Assembly: GCA_016508695.1 (NCBI GenBank)
Contig: VNKQ01000013.1
Span: 682,001 to 746,000, forward strand
Direction: 5' to 3'
Origin: Hyphodiscus hymeniophilus
Lineage: Eukaryota > Ascomycota > Leotiomycetes > Helotiales > Hyphodiscaceae
DNA length: 64,000 nucleotides
Shown here: positions 34,628 through 45,316 of the stretch, one piece after another
Numbering within the stretch: position 1 is the stretch's first letter
Layout: every line of letters begins with the position of its first letter
Notes under the pieces: model-generated
What the model was told of the DNA's origin: nothing
The model's input: only the letters and a program-made list of their open reading frames with translations
The model's database searches: none
Program-made: the position numbers and the translations under genes

Positions 34628-36391
34628 ATGCCCTCAAAAGCCTTAAGTCGGTACTGCTCAATCGCTAATAAAGCTTCGAAGGCGTACCCAGCTTCAGCAG
34701 CTACTCAGCAAAGATGCTTTCGAGTTGGAAATCGGTCTCGTGCTGCCATTGCTACTAGAGCGCCTCCACGCCCACGGAAAGCGGTCCTCCTTTTCTCAGC
34801 CACAATCGTCGGAGGGATTTTTTATACTTTGGGATATCCGACGAACGTTTATGCAGAGGTTGTTCCAGCGCCTGCGGAGGTCAAATTTGAAGAAGCACGG
34901 AGGCCTGCGAGTTCGAAAGAAGAGAACAGGGACCTCATTAGCTCGCAGCATCTTCAGGTCAAACGAAGTTGGGAAAACCCTGGTGTGTTTGCATTTGGAT
35001 CGAACAGTGGACGAGTCGTCGCCCCTGACTCTGACGAGACGATCATCAAGAGTCCGAGAAGAATACCTTACTTCGATGGAAAGCTGGTTAGGGACATAAA
35101 GTTGGACAGAAAATTCGGAGCGGCCATATCGGAGAATGGGGACTTGCTACAGTGGGGAATCGGGTACGCTGAAGACTGTCGAGCGCCGGTACCAACGCTT
35201 CGAGGAAAAGACTTGGTCAAACTCTCGATTTCTCGAGATAGGATCATAGCTCTCAGTTCCAATGGGACTGTTTACTCAATTTCTGCAGCACAGGTAGATC
35301 AAGCTGCCGGTCAAAAGCCACAAGAGGCCTCCTGGTTTCCATTTTGGAAGACGAAATCTCCAGTCAGTTACCGAACTTTGAGTCCAAGTAATATGGGATG
35401 GGGCGAGAAAGTCTCCGACATTGCGAGCGGGCTCGAACACTGCCTGATTCTTACATCAAAAGGGAGAGTCTTCTCCGCTGCAAGTGGAAACGAAGACTTC
35501 CCGGCCAAAGGCCAACTTGGGGTGCCTGGCTTGACTTGGAACACGAGACCGACTGGAGCTTACGATCAGCCACATGAGATTGGCACATTGAAAGGGTTCG
35601 AGATAGTCAAGGTCGCCGCGGGTGACTATCATTCCCTTGTGGTAGATAGCGGAGGAAGAGTGTTTGCATTTGGAGATAACTCGGTTGGCCAGCTTGGTCT
35701 TGAATATTCCCCCGAATCACCCGTGATTGACTCTCCTAGTTTATTGCCGGTTGAGAAGTTGTATAAAGGCACGAATCAAGTTCCGCGAGTCACGGATGTT
35801 TTTGCTGGCGGGGTCAACAGCTTCTTCACCATCGATGCTGTGCGTGTTGCTGGACAAGGTGAAGAGGATCCCCGTGGACTGGGACGAGTCACAGCAGACA
35901 CCTGGGCATGTGGGCAAGGGATTTGGGGTGGTCTTGGAAATGGGCGTTGGACTCATGTCCAAATGATTCCAACGAAAATCAAGGCGCTCTCAGGCCTCTT
36001 CGAATACGACGAAGCTGTGAACAAAGTTATTCCCATCCGACTTTCCCATCTTTCTGTGGGCTCGACGCATGCTTCAGCGGTGATGAACAATGTCACTTAT
36101 CTTGAAGTTTCCAAGCACAGCTCGGAGCACGAAACAAATTGGGGCGCAGACGTCCTCTGGTGGGGAGGAAACGAATTTTATCAACTGGGGACAGGGAAGC
36201 GGAACAACGTGAGTAACCCGGTATACATCCCACCGATGGACGTCGATGCAGACAAGGAGAAAGGGAGGAGAGAGGAGCACAGGTTTCAGATCACCCCGAG
36301 GAAGAAGATCAACTTCAATGGGAGGAATGTCAATGTGGAGCAGAGAATTGAGTGTGGGAGGGGAGTAACGGCTGTTTATTCTGGGACCTGA
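34628..36391 (+). CDS. FMP25: Mitochondrial RCC1-repeat protein Fmp25
   Basis: Inner-membrane mitochondrial protein with RCC1-like repeats; in yeast it is needed for assembly of respiratory complex III. A single exon encodes 587 residues. The N-terminus is rich in Arg, Ser and Ala without acids (SRYCSIANKASKAYPASAAT), a typical presequence, followed by one membrane segment (AVLLFSATIVGGIFYTLGY). RCC1-type blades are seen as GVFAFGSNSGR, DIASGLEHCLILTSKGRVF, KVAAGDYHSLVVDSGGRVFA, FGDNSVGQLGL, DTWACGQGIWGGLGNGRW and LWWGGNEFYQLGTGKRNNV. The start is chosen where the presequence begins; an upstream in-frame ATG at 34436 would add 64 hydrophilic residues and overlap the promoter. Confidence 0.88.
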   Translation: MPSKALSRYCSIANKASKAYPASAATQQRCFRVGNRSRAAIATRAPPRPRKAVLLFSATIVGGIFYTLGYPTNVYAEVVPAPAEVKFEEARRPASSKEENRDLISSQHLQVKRSWENPGVFAFGSNSGRVVAPDSDETIIKSPRRIPYFDGKLVRDIKLDRKFGAAISENGDLLQWGIGYAEDCRAPVPTLRGKDLVKLSISRDRIIALSSNGTVYSISAAQVDQAAGQKPQEASWFPFWKTKSPVSYRTLSPSNMGWGEKVSDIASGLEHCLILTSKGRVFSAASGNEDFPAKGQLGVPGLTWNTRPTGAYDQPHEIGTLKGFEIVKVAAGDYHSLVVDSGGRVFAFGDNSVGQLGLEYSPESPVIDSPSLLPVEKLYKGTNQVPRVTDVFAGGVNSFFTIDAVRVAGQGEEDPRGLGRVTADTWACGQGIWGGLGNGRWTHVQMIPTKIKALSGLFEYDEAVNKVIPIRLSHLSVGSTHASAVMNNVTYLEVSKHSSEHETNWGADVLWWGGNEFYQLGTGKRNNVSNPVYIPPMDVDADKEKGRREEHRFQITPRKKINFNGRNVNVEQRIECGRGVTAVYSGT

Positions 36392-37608
36392 GACAATTGA
36401 TAGGAACCTAAAAGGAAATTTCTGCTTCTTGTCGTTTGGGTTGTATATTGATCTGGGAGTTGGCGGGTGGGCCTGTAGGTGTTGTACTACCTCCACGGTC
36501 TTCGGAATTAAATGAAAGACACCTCAGACCACGATTTACTTCCAGCAAGAGAAATGATTATGCTAGATTGTATGGGATTCGAGAGCATCATTTATCCCAT
36601 AGAACAGTGTATCTGTAACGACCCTATCTTTCTGGGCATAGCAGAACCTATGCGTATGTTAGCAATCGAAGTGGAGTTGTGATGAACGAAACACTGCGTA
36701 ATATTCTTTCCTACAAATGAAGTCGCTGGGAGCTGCTATCAAGAAGTTTGTGCATGGACGAAAGATTGGTCGCAAATCAAGCTAGCCATTGAGGTCACCT
36801 CAACTTCATGTATGAACGTTCTTGCAACCATTGCGTCGCTATAGTTACACCGCAACAGTGTTACTTCAAACCCCTCTTGCATCCAGGATTGATTATTTCA
36901 TACCAAAGAGAATATCCTGGAGTCGAAATTGTTGTGGTGCCCTTGCCCTCTTTATTCATGACCCCGAAGTCGATGCAATCTAGTCTAGTGACGGTCTACA
37001 GTGTTTGATTGCTTCTGCTCTCGATCCTATCAGTTCTGCTTAATGCGAGAACACGGCACGCTGCATGTCATCATCGTCATTACCGTCCTCACCGAAAGGT
37101 TCAGTCTCTAACTCGCCCTGGAGAAGTATCACTCAGCTCATCCGGCCAGAGTGACTAATTGCTATGCCTTTCAGCAAAGTTTCTGTGATTCCCATTGACA
37201 CTGTCGACGATTTCAGCAGCACAAAGAAGGACGCTTCCGAGAGGAGTATTGGGCCAGCCGCCACTAATTTTACTATGCCACCAAGTAAGCTTGGAATAAA
37301 TCACTCAAGATTTTCCCTGGCTCCAAGCTTTCACTACCTTCCTGTCACTTGAGTTCTGTAATGCAATTAATGTATTGATTCGTGAGGGCTGATGAGAGGG
37401 AGGTCCAGTGGCGGGTAAGCTGTCCGGAAACGTCGTCGGTTCTCAAAATATTTACAGCTATACTTCACAACAATCTTAGGGGAAAGCTTGGTCAGATCGT
37501 TGTCATTTGCCAGCTAAGCTCTGGATATCCGAATCTAGCATTGACAGCCCATCCCATTCCCATAATGCAATTGACTCCTAGATCACTCAAATGAGAAATC
37601 GTGACCAT
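36392..37608. other. Convergent intergenic gap FMP25 to eS26
   Basis: About 1.2 kb with the 3' flanks of both genes. Only short open frames without resemblance are seen. I see no tRNA, no 5S rRNA and no repeat. Confidence 0.5.
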
Positions 37609-38135
37609 TCATGCTTGAGTAGTCTTTGCGGCCGCCTGGTTGGGATTGACCTTCTTTCCATCCTTGTTATATCGGACGCGAGGGGGAGGAGCACGGTTGC
37701 GGCGACCTTCACGGGAGCGGACACTATTCAAAGAGGTCAGCAATGTTTGCCGAAACGAACTTACTGGAAGTTCAACCAAGGATCTTCTCAGCAGGGCGCG
37801 TACCGAACGATCTTTCCGTGAATGGCACAAGAAACGCAGTACTGCAGCTTGAGGTACATCTTGGGAACGGTGTATTCTGGGAATACAGAAGCATCCGAGA
37901 TATCACCTGTGAGAATGTCAGTCAAGGCTCGTTCGACTATTGCCAAAATTCTGCCGGCGCTCCAAAATCTCCGATGTCACATACGAATAGCAGCAGATTC
38001 GACCATGTTGCGGATGGTGAATCTCTTTATTGCCTTGTCCTTAGGAGTGCATCGCGAGCAGTTGGAGCATCTAATCGGCTTTACGTGACCACGTCCCTTC
38101 TTGTTACGTCCGTTGGACGCGCGCTTTTTGACCAT
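37609..38135 (-). CDS. RPS26: 40S ribosomal protein S26 (eS26)
   Basis: Component of the small ribosomal subunit near the mRNA exit channel. Three exons (38135-37985, 37906-37804, 37723-37609) give 122 residues, close to the fungal norm of about 119. The family signature is complete: MVKKRASNGRNKKGRGHVKP, the zinc-binding cysteines CSNCSRCTP and CVSCAIHGK, then SREGRRNRAPPPRVRYN. Introns of 78 and 80 bases fall after AAI and inside the IVR codon. The gene is head to head with ubiquitin-eS31, so both ribosomal genes share 325 bases of promoter DNA. Confidence 0.96.
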
Positions 38136-38460
38136 GATTGCGGATTCTGCGACTTCTGCATTAGTAAGGCCGCATCGGCAGATATTCCAGAGTGTAGAAA
38201 CGTACTGAATTTTGGTATGTTGTTGACTGCGTGCCGGAAGTTCGAGCGATCATTCAAAATTTGTGTGGAAAGGATAACGACTAGCGCGAGACAAGCGATG
38301 TGCGCTAGCGCCCACACATTTATTTCATGTCGAGCTTAGGTTCCTCACCAACACCTACTTGTAGACCGCTCAGGAAGACAACACGTTGTCTAGGTATGTC
38401 ATCATCTGCTATTCAATTATCTGGGCTTCACTAACCATCTCTACCAGGCAGTCCGCAGAT
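38136..38460. promoter_or_regulatory. Shared promoter of eS26 and ubiquitin-eS31, with a 5' UTR intron
   Basis: A divergent promoter of 325 bases between two ribosomal protein genes. It contains a 10-bp perfect palindrome GCGCTAGCGC at 38302-38311. It also contains a likely 5' UTR intron for ubiquitin-eS31: donor GTATGT at 38394, a CTAAC branch site at 38431 and an acceptor CAG ending at 38447, 13 bases before the ATG. The motif assignment is by eye. Confidence 0.6.
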
Positions 38461-39035
38461 ATGCAAATCTGTAAGTAACTTTTTATATCATTTCGCAGCC
38501 TCCTTTCAATTTCTAACATATGAATCAGTCGTCAAGACCCTCACGGGTAAGACTATCACCCTTGAGGTGGAGTCCTCCGATACCATCGACAATGTCAAAT
38601 CCAAAATCCAAGACAAGGAAGGCATTCCCCCGGACCAGCAACGCCTGATCTTTGCTGGCAAGCAACTCGAAGACGGCCGAACCCTCTCCGATTACAACAT
38701 CCAGAAGGAGTCGACTCTTCACTTGGTCCTTCGTCTCCGTGGAGGTGCCAAGAAGCGCAAGAAGAAGGTTTACACCACCCCAAAGAAGATCAAGCACAAG
38801 CGCAAGAAGACCAAGTTGGCGGTTCTCAAGTACTACAAGGTTGATGGTGACGGAAAGATCGAGCGTCTCCGCCGAGAGTGCCCAACTCCCGACGTAAGTT
38901 TCCAGTTTGTTGAGGAGTATAGCAAATTCTAACATGTCACAGTGCGGTGCCGGTGTTTTCATGGCTGCTATGCACGACCGTCAATACTGTGGACGTTGCC
39001 ACTTGACCTACATCTTCGACGAGGCCGGAAAGTAA
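38461..39035 (+). CDS. UBI3: Ubiquitin-40S ribosomal protein S27a (eS31) fusion
   Basis: Precursor that is cleaved after the ubiquitin glycine pair into ubiquitin and small-subunit protein eS31. Three exons (38461-38470, 38529-38893, 38943-39035) give 155 residues. Residues 1-76 are a complete fungal ubiquitin ending in LVLRLRGG, including all seven lysines. The eS31 part begins [20 protein letters not shown] and carries the zinc-finger cysteines in [12 protein letters not shown] and [10 protein letters not shown]. The first coding exon is 10 bases (MQI plus one base), a placement common in fungal ubiquitin genes. Strong expression is expected. The minus-strand frame through the ubiquitin part is a shadow. 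Confidence 0.97.
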
Positions 39036-40231
39036 GACACAAACCTGGGAAGATCACATGGTATGACGATATGGTTGCCATTCTATGGGTGGATGGATGG
39101 CTTCTGGCGAGCTCTTTGATGTATCCTAGATCTTCAATGCTACGCAGTTGCTGACAATCATGAGGCTTTTCGTGATCTTGATCGTGAGCGCCACCTGTGC
39201 AAGAAGTGTGGCAAGATCCATTTGCCCCTGGAACAACTCGGAAGCTTCTCTCGCAGTTTCGCCGTCAAAATTACCTTATACAACAGCATCTCCCAACTTA
39301 TGCGGTACAGAGGTCATAGTGGGAATTTGCCTTCAACCTCCAAAAGTCCCCTAGCGTTGCGCTCTTCCCCAATATCAGAGACCTAGCGTCACAGTCACTC
39401 TTCCATAAGCCCACGCTCCCTTGTGCCTACCTCTTCATAGTTGAAGAAACTTTTGGTCGAAAGCTCTAGACTCAAGCAATGAGTGGACGAGTTTCGTAGT
39501 GTACCCAAAATTACACTCTCCCCAGTCACACTCTCCTACTTTCCCCATGTGCACTTCTCAGAATCACCGTATGTAGCGACAAGTCTCTGCGATGTTGAAT
39601 CGACCCAGCAAGCAAATGGATCTTTGGAATATTTTCCAGCTAGTGAAAGCTATCCGAATCTACTCCCTCCAAACCACCCTACTTCCCAACCGTACCTTTC
39701 AACAGCACTCCTCAACGTACTTGACGTCGACATGGTTCTTGCGACGTGCGGCAGAGCTGGAGCGGTAAACCATCGAATGGTCACGTTTATACCTTAACAG
39801 CAAACGGCTGTGAAGCCAAAGAGCAACTCTCCTCAAAATAGGCCAAAATCCCAGCGATCCGGAAAGTGCTTTTTATAATGTAAGATTCGTTTGCGACGTC
39901 TAACATATCTTATTTGAAGGGCCCTCCTTCCCTTGGTACGTGAAATGTATTATGCATTGCAAATCGGCATCTTCGAGCTGGGCAGCAAAGAGTCGAGTTG
40001 TGAGATCTAATTCTCCTAGAGATAAGCAGTGCTTCTAGAGCTGTAACTGCTATGCAGTGACCAAATATACTCCTGCACATACCATACGCCAACGATACGC
40101 CTTCCATAATCCTAGATAACACCCAAAACCAGAGACGATTCCATGCCATGAGCCTTTGCAGGTGTCTCATACAATAATCCAACAGCACATCCTCTCGATA
40201 CATCATCGATAAGCTTTTCATTGATTTCCGG
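39036..40231. other. Convergent intergenic gap with a possible small secreted ORF
   Basis: Holds the 3' flanks of ubiquitin-eS31 and INP1. An ATG-started frame at 39160-39354 (+) has 64 residues with a hydrophobic start (MRLFVILIVSATCARSVA) and four cysteines; it is too short to support as a gene. A frame at 39483-39797 shows no resemblance. Confidence 0.4.
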
Positions 40232-42379
40232 TCAATCGATTTCCCAACTCCCCCCAGGTCCATTCGTTGCTTTCTGACCCTTAGTCTGTTTCCCCACTCC
40301 ACTCTTCGTAGCAGGCAAACTAATCCCAAAATCATCCTCCCATCCTTCGCCTCCATACTCATCCTCGAAATCCCAATGGACACTCTCACCCTGGCCTCTA
40401 AGCATACCTCTCCACTCGCCCGCCGCGATCTTGCTCGCAATACTGAGCATCAAATGCAGCAGATGGCTCGGCGGACTGAGCAGAATCTCACACGTTTTCT
40501 GCACAATGGCTGTGGGGAGATGGCGAGCCGTTTGGAGGTGCTGTGAGCGCCGTCTTCGAGGGGAGAAAAGGTTGACGGCTGCGGGTAAGGGAGATAGCTC
40601 GCGCCTCCGGGAGTTACTGGATGTTGTGGCACGGTGACGGATGCTGGGTGGTGTCAAAACCTCGTATTCGTCGTCGGAGTTTTCGGTGGATGGGATGAGG
40701 GTGGGTGTTTTGGGTGGTGGAGAGTGGCTTCGTGAGCGAGGGGCCGAATTTGGTTGTGAGGAGGGGTTTATCTCCCAGACTCGAGGAGTTTCGGGCGTGG
40801 CAGTGAGCTCAGAGACATCACGACTGTGATGGGCTGACCGTTTCGGCAAGACGATATTGTTGTGAGGGTAGGGGTATTGGCTGGTTGGCGACGGCGGGCC
40901 AGACGCGGGTGGTGAAGGGGGTGCTAGTGGAGAATGCCAGGATTGAACGGAGTGGAATGAATCCACGCTGGATGAGAAGTCTGAATCCGATTCCACAAGG
41001 GTGGAATTCCTTAATGGGGATTTGGCCCTGTGTTTTGAGGGAGGACTTGTGACTAGTGAAAGAACGGGCGGTGCTGTAATTGATCTGCTGCAATATTGCA
41101 ATGGTTGTTGAACACGGTCCTCTTTCTCTGATTCGAAGGTCGCTGCTTGGTAGGAAGGTTGAAAGAGGTTTCTAGGTGTTATGTTGGTGTCATCTGTCGC
41201 ATCACTGTAGCTATCATCTTCTTCCAGGCCAGAAAAATCGGTGAAGACAGAGTCTTTCTCCAGAATAGACGGCTCTAAGAAAGGGGGCGGAGATGAATGA
41301 GAGCCTGACTTCAGAGGCTCTTCAAGAGGTCCATGTTCTTCTGTTTCCGCCGCTCCGACTTCAAGTAGAGCTGCGGGGGAGGGTTCAATAAAATCGGAAA
41401 GCTCTTCTCTGCCTTCGAGTTTGGGGACTATCGCCAGCGATTTAGGAATGTCGTTTGAAGTTTCAGCCTCCAGAAGAACTTCCTCGGTCAATTCCTCCAT
41501 GATCATCGTTGGGTTTGAAAGCCGTCTTTCATATGCTGGAGCCACATCCTGCTCGTTTCCTGAGCTGCTTCTTGGGAGCCCATACTCTACTGTGGCTTTC
41601 TCCACGGGTTTCCAAGGTTTCTTTTTGATGGGTGTTGTAGGCGTCTCAGGAAGTTTCACGACGAAGCTTCTTTGAAAGGGACAAAGAGTCTTCTCGAATA
41701 GTAAGACTTTCCCTAGAACCTCCTTCAATTCTTCTGTCCTTATTCTGTCTTCGGGTGTATTGTTTGGTACTTCAATCCGCCAGTATTGGGGTGGTTTGAT
41801 TTGCAGCACAATCTTGCTGGAATCATCATCGACAACCCAGCACTGTGATTTGGGTAGGATGGGGCGAAGTGCATTCTGGCAATTCAGAAACGCAACAGAG
41901 CCCGGAGCTCGGTATATACGGAAAGGACCTAAGAGCAATATGTAAGCCTTTATTCAAAGTAGTCCTGCGAGTTGATAGAAGATCAACACTCCTGTAGCCT
42001 CGTCCACACGAACGAATTTTGATCTAAGTGCTTCCAGAAACAGCCCATTTCTGGGATGGCAGATAGTCGTACTGCTAGTTCCTTGCTAGAGAGCGCATTG
42101 TTGGTCCTCTCAACAAGGCGGGGTGCAAGATTTCATACCAACCGCAATTGTTCTCTCAAACCGCGAAGCCCATGACAATGTCCCAGCTTCCTCCTCTACC
42201 AACGGGCTATCGCTTCCTGAGCTCGCACGCTTCGTGGACGAGCCCGATGTCTGGAATTGCACGATCCGCGCGAATGGCAAAGTGTAAAGAACTTCGGTTT
42301 GTGGATCGGCCCTGGACTGGACTGGCAGACTCACTGAACGTCGAGGAGCGGGGGGCAAGGCAGGCGTTGACGGTGCCAT
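40232..42379 (-). CDS. INP1: Inheritance of peroxisomes protein 1 (Inp1)
   Basis: Peripheral peroxisomal protein that tethers peroxisomes in the mother cell during division in yeast. Two exons (42379-42139, 41928-40232) give 645 residues. The conserved Inp1 block spans the intron: FERTIAVGPFRIYRAPGSVA, then LRPILPKSQCWVVDDDSSK and IEVPNNTPEDRIRTEELKEV. The rest is Ser/Pro-rich and probably disordered (SPLAPPSPPASGPPSPTSQY), with acidic patches, and ends in WEID. The intron (41929-42138) is 210 bases, the longest I infer in the window, so a missed small exon cannot be excluded. The start is the first ATG after an in-frame stop. Confidence 0.8.
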
Positions 42380-43226
42380 CGGAGCTTCAGCCAAATGATC
42401 CAAACGTCTATTGCCTGATTACCATGATCGTGGGAGGCATTGGAGGATGAGCCGTTTGAGGAGGAGGTTGGCGGTGGTCAGGGATGGCGCAGGTGAGCCG
42501 CAGTCTCGGGTCACATACGGAGGGACAAGATCCCTCAGTTGCGAAGCAAATGTGAAAAAATGAATTGCAATTGTTCAACGGAGAGGGGCACAAGGCAGGG
42601 GAAGTACAGAATATCGAGCTGAAAATGGATTCATGAGAAAAAAGGTTTCCGCCACAGTAGGTTTGTAGGCAGAGATAACAGACGCGTGGGACGTGATCGG
42701 CGCTTGAAAGCCCCCCGAAATCTGGAGAACCTGGTGATATCAATCACCAGAAGCTTCAACAACCAATCTTGTCCGTGAATTTTGTTTTCTCTTAACCGGA
42801 TCGAGTTATCAAATGAACCCCATCTGGCGCATCTATATTCCTTCGCAGAGGCCAATGCCAAACCATACCTAGAGGCTCCTCAAGACAAATCTCACAATAC
42901 CTTACAGTACTAGACGAAGCTACGTCGTGAATGTTTCAATTGGGCCATACCTAGGTGTAACACTGAACTGAGCCTTGAATTATAGAATTTCTGAGAGAGC
43001 TGGGCAATAGGACGTAGGTTCATATGGAATTATGGGAGAGAGTTCAAGACTTGTAAAGTATCTATCTTATAATGAATTCCGAAAGAATTCTAGATGGGTG
43101 GTTTCGATCTTTCGACGTCACTGTTTGCCCGCCAAAACAAGCCCTCGAGAAACGCAGCCTAAAGAACGCTGTCTATGCCAGGACCACAGAAGCCTTTGGT
43201 CTTTCTCATGAAATAACACTAACACC
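42380..43226. promoter_or_regulatory. Divergent promoter region INP1 / UsgS-like gene
   Basis: A head-to-head gap of 847 bases. Nothing coding is supported. The word CATACCTAGGTG near 42950 resembles the dispersed AGGTA motifs. Confidence 0.4.
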
Positions 43227-44640
43227 ATGGCCCAACCCCGCACATCTTTGCAAAGGCCGATTCTGACCCAAGAAGAGCTCAAGAAGAAACTGCAAGTGTC
43301 CAACTTCGACCCGAACGCAATCTTACGCGGCGCTCAACTCACTGTGGTGGGAGGTATGTTTACAACGACCCTATCGGCCAAGCTCTAGCTATATAGTGAC
43401 TCATTGCAGCTTTGAGAGCCTTGCAGAATCCTGCTCTTTTCACATCGGAGCATTACAAACAAGCTGCCCTTGCCGTTGCTGCTGGTATTGCAATTCGCCT
43501 GGCAATCTCGATTCCTGTACCACCTTCCAAGCTCCTCGCGCTGTTTCCCCTCACTGAAAGTCTCTACAGATAATTGGTATCAAGGTCTTGCTTTGGTTCC
43601 TATCATTCATTCTTGACTTCGAGCATGCCACATGGGATGACAAGTTTGTCAATGGGCTGGATTTTATCCAGAACTATGTCCTTCAAGTTCCGTTTTTTCT
43701 TATGACTATGATGAGATATATTACACCTACTCTAGACAATATGTGTGTGACCCCCTTCCCCCATCTGGAAGAGACTTACTGAGACCCCCAGGTTCATGGA
43801 CTCTCTTGCCTGGGTCGACAAGACATACTACGAGAAACACAAAGGAGAGGATACGTCAACCCTGAGAGAGACCTACTACCCTAATCTCCGACAATATTCG
43901 GTTCGCGATGGAAGCACACATACAAAGAGCACCGCGGAAGCTATCTCAATGTTTCTGATAAGATTCGGGAAGAAGGCTGGTCTGTCTCTAGCAGTCTTTG
44001 CTCTTTCCTACGTCCCGATCGTGGGCAGATTTGTGCTACCAGCAGCAAGTTTCTACACATTCAAATCTGTGGCAGGATTAGGACCGGCAGGGATCGTGTT
44101 CGGGACCGGCATATTCCTACCTAGGCGTTATCTTGTTATATTCCTGCAGAGCTATTTTGCTTCGAGAAGTCTAATGAGAGAGCTGGTACGACTCCTCGTC
44201 GCGCGTGTATCGGTTTCTGCTAATTACATTTCTCACAGCTTGAACCATACTTCTCTCGAATACGATTCACAAAAGAGCAAAAAAAGCATTGGTTCCATGA
44301 CCGAGAGGGTCTTCTGTTTGGGTTCGGCGTCGGATTCTACGTTTTCCTACGAATTCCACTTTTAGGTGTCCTCATCTACGGAATTGCTGAAGCTTCGACA
44401 GCATATCTCATCACAAAGATCACGGACCCTCCTCCACCGGCGGCACGAAGCGAAGGCTTTGCCGCCAGTCAACAAGAGTGGAAGAACAAGCATGAGTTTC
44501 TCACTAAGGGCCTTTTCAACTTGGATGCTCACAACGCTTCAACAACGGATCCAGCTGTACAGAATCCTCTAAATGCAGGAAGCTCTTCAGCAATCCCATC
44601 CGTTCCGCAACCACCATATTCAGAAATGAGATCTCGATAA
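43227..44640 (+). CDS. UsgS-like multi-pass membrane protein (EI24/LDS-type)
   Basis: Resembles the Aspergillus protein annotated UsgS, whose relatives in yeast (Lds1/Lds2/Rrt8) associate with lipid droplets and spore wall formation. Five exons (43227-43353, 43410-43516, 43570-43742, 43792-44185, 44239-44640) give 400 residues. Conserved stretches are SNFDPNAILRGAQLTVVGAL, QNPALFTSEHYKQAALAVA and VLQVPFFLMTMMRYITPTLD. Hydrophobic segments occur around ALAVAAGIAIRLAISIPIIG, IKVLLWFLSFIL, LSLAVFALSYVPIVGRFVL and FGVGFYVFLRIPLLGVLIYG. The C-terminus is hydrophilic. Function is taken from family annotation and is not established. Confidence 0.82.
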
Positions 44641-45316
44641 GCTGAATAATAGCGAACGAGCTTTGAAAGCCTTCCTCTTCCTACGCTGCCTCCTGACAGA
44701 AATATCGTCTATTTGAGAAGGCCTTGCAGAGGGTGCTTCTGGGAACCATGATAAATCCTGACCCTGGATCAGCACCGGGTGGTGCAGTGAGACTTAAACG
44801 AAGAATAACTTTATGCAGTCAGAGAGTCTGTAGAGCTACTAGATCCTACACAGCCAAGAGGATCATCCTGACGTCGCTGAGCATAGGAGGATTTATGTGA
44901 AGGTAGAAATAAAATACGCTGTACTTTACAATCCAAGCATCTGCCGAGAGTGCTCCGCAGTAGGCAGGTAGAATATCTGATCTAGAGCCAAACCCTGTAA
45001 GCGTGAGATGTGGTTGGTAGGTTCCTCCGTATCAAGCTCGTCACTGTTACAGTAGGAAAAGAGGGGCAGCTCGGGCGATAACCGCGATCTTTGGTCCTTA
45101 TCGCAACTCAACTCCATCACCTATTACGTCTCTCCACCAGTTATCCATTTTCAATTGCGGGGTTGGTCGATATATAATTTCTTGCTTTCTTCATCCATTT
45201 TCTCTTGTGTTTTCTTCGATCCTCTTATCAAAATCAGATTCAGCCAGGTTTACTCCTTCGCAAATTGAAAGAACTACAGTACCCCACCAAAGCTTACCCC
45301 GCGCCCAAGATCAAAA
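44641..45316. other. Intergenic gap, formamidase promoter
   Basis: Holds the 3' flank of the UsgS-like gene and the formamidase promoter. A pyrimidine-rich stretch (TTCTTGCTTTCTTCATCC) lies around 45180, common upstream of fungal transcription starts. No other feature is seen. Confidence 0.45.

Noticed and set aside
38525..38962. A 145-codon antisense frame over ubiquitin
   Set aside because: Antisense frames of conserved ubiquitin are open because of its codon use; there is no independent support.
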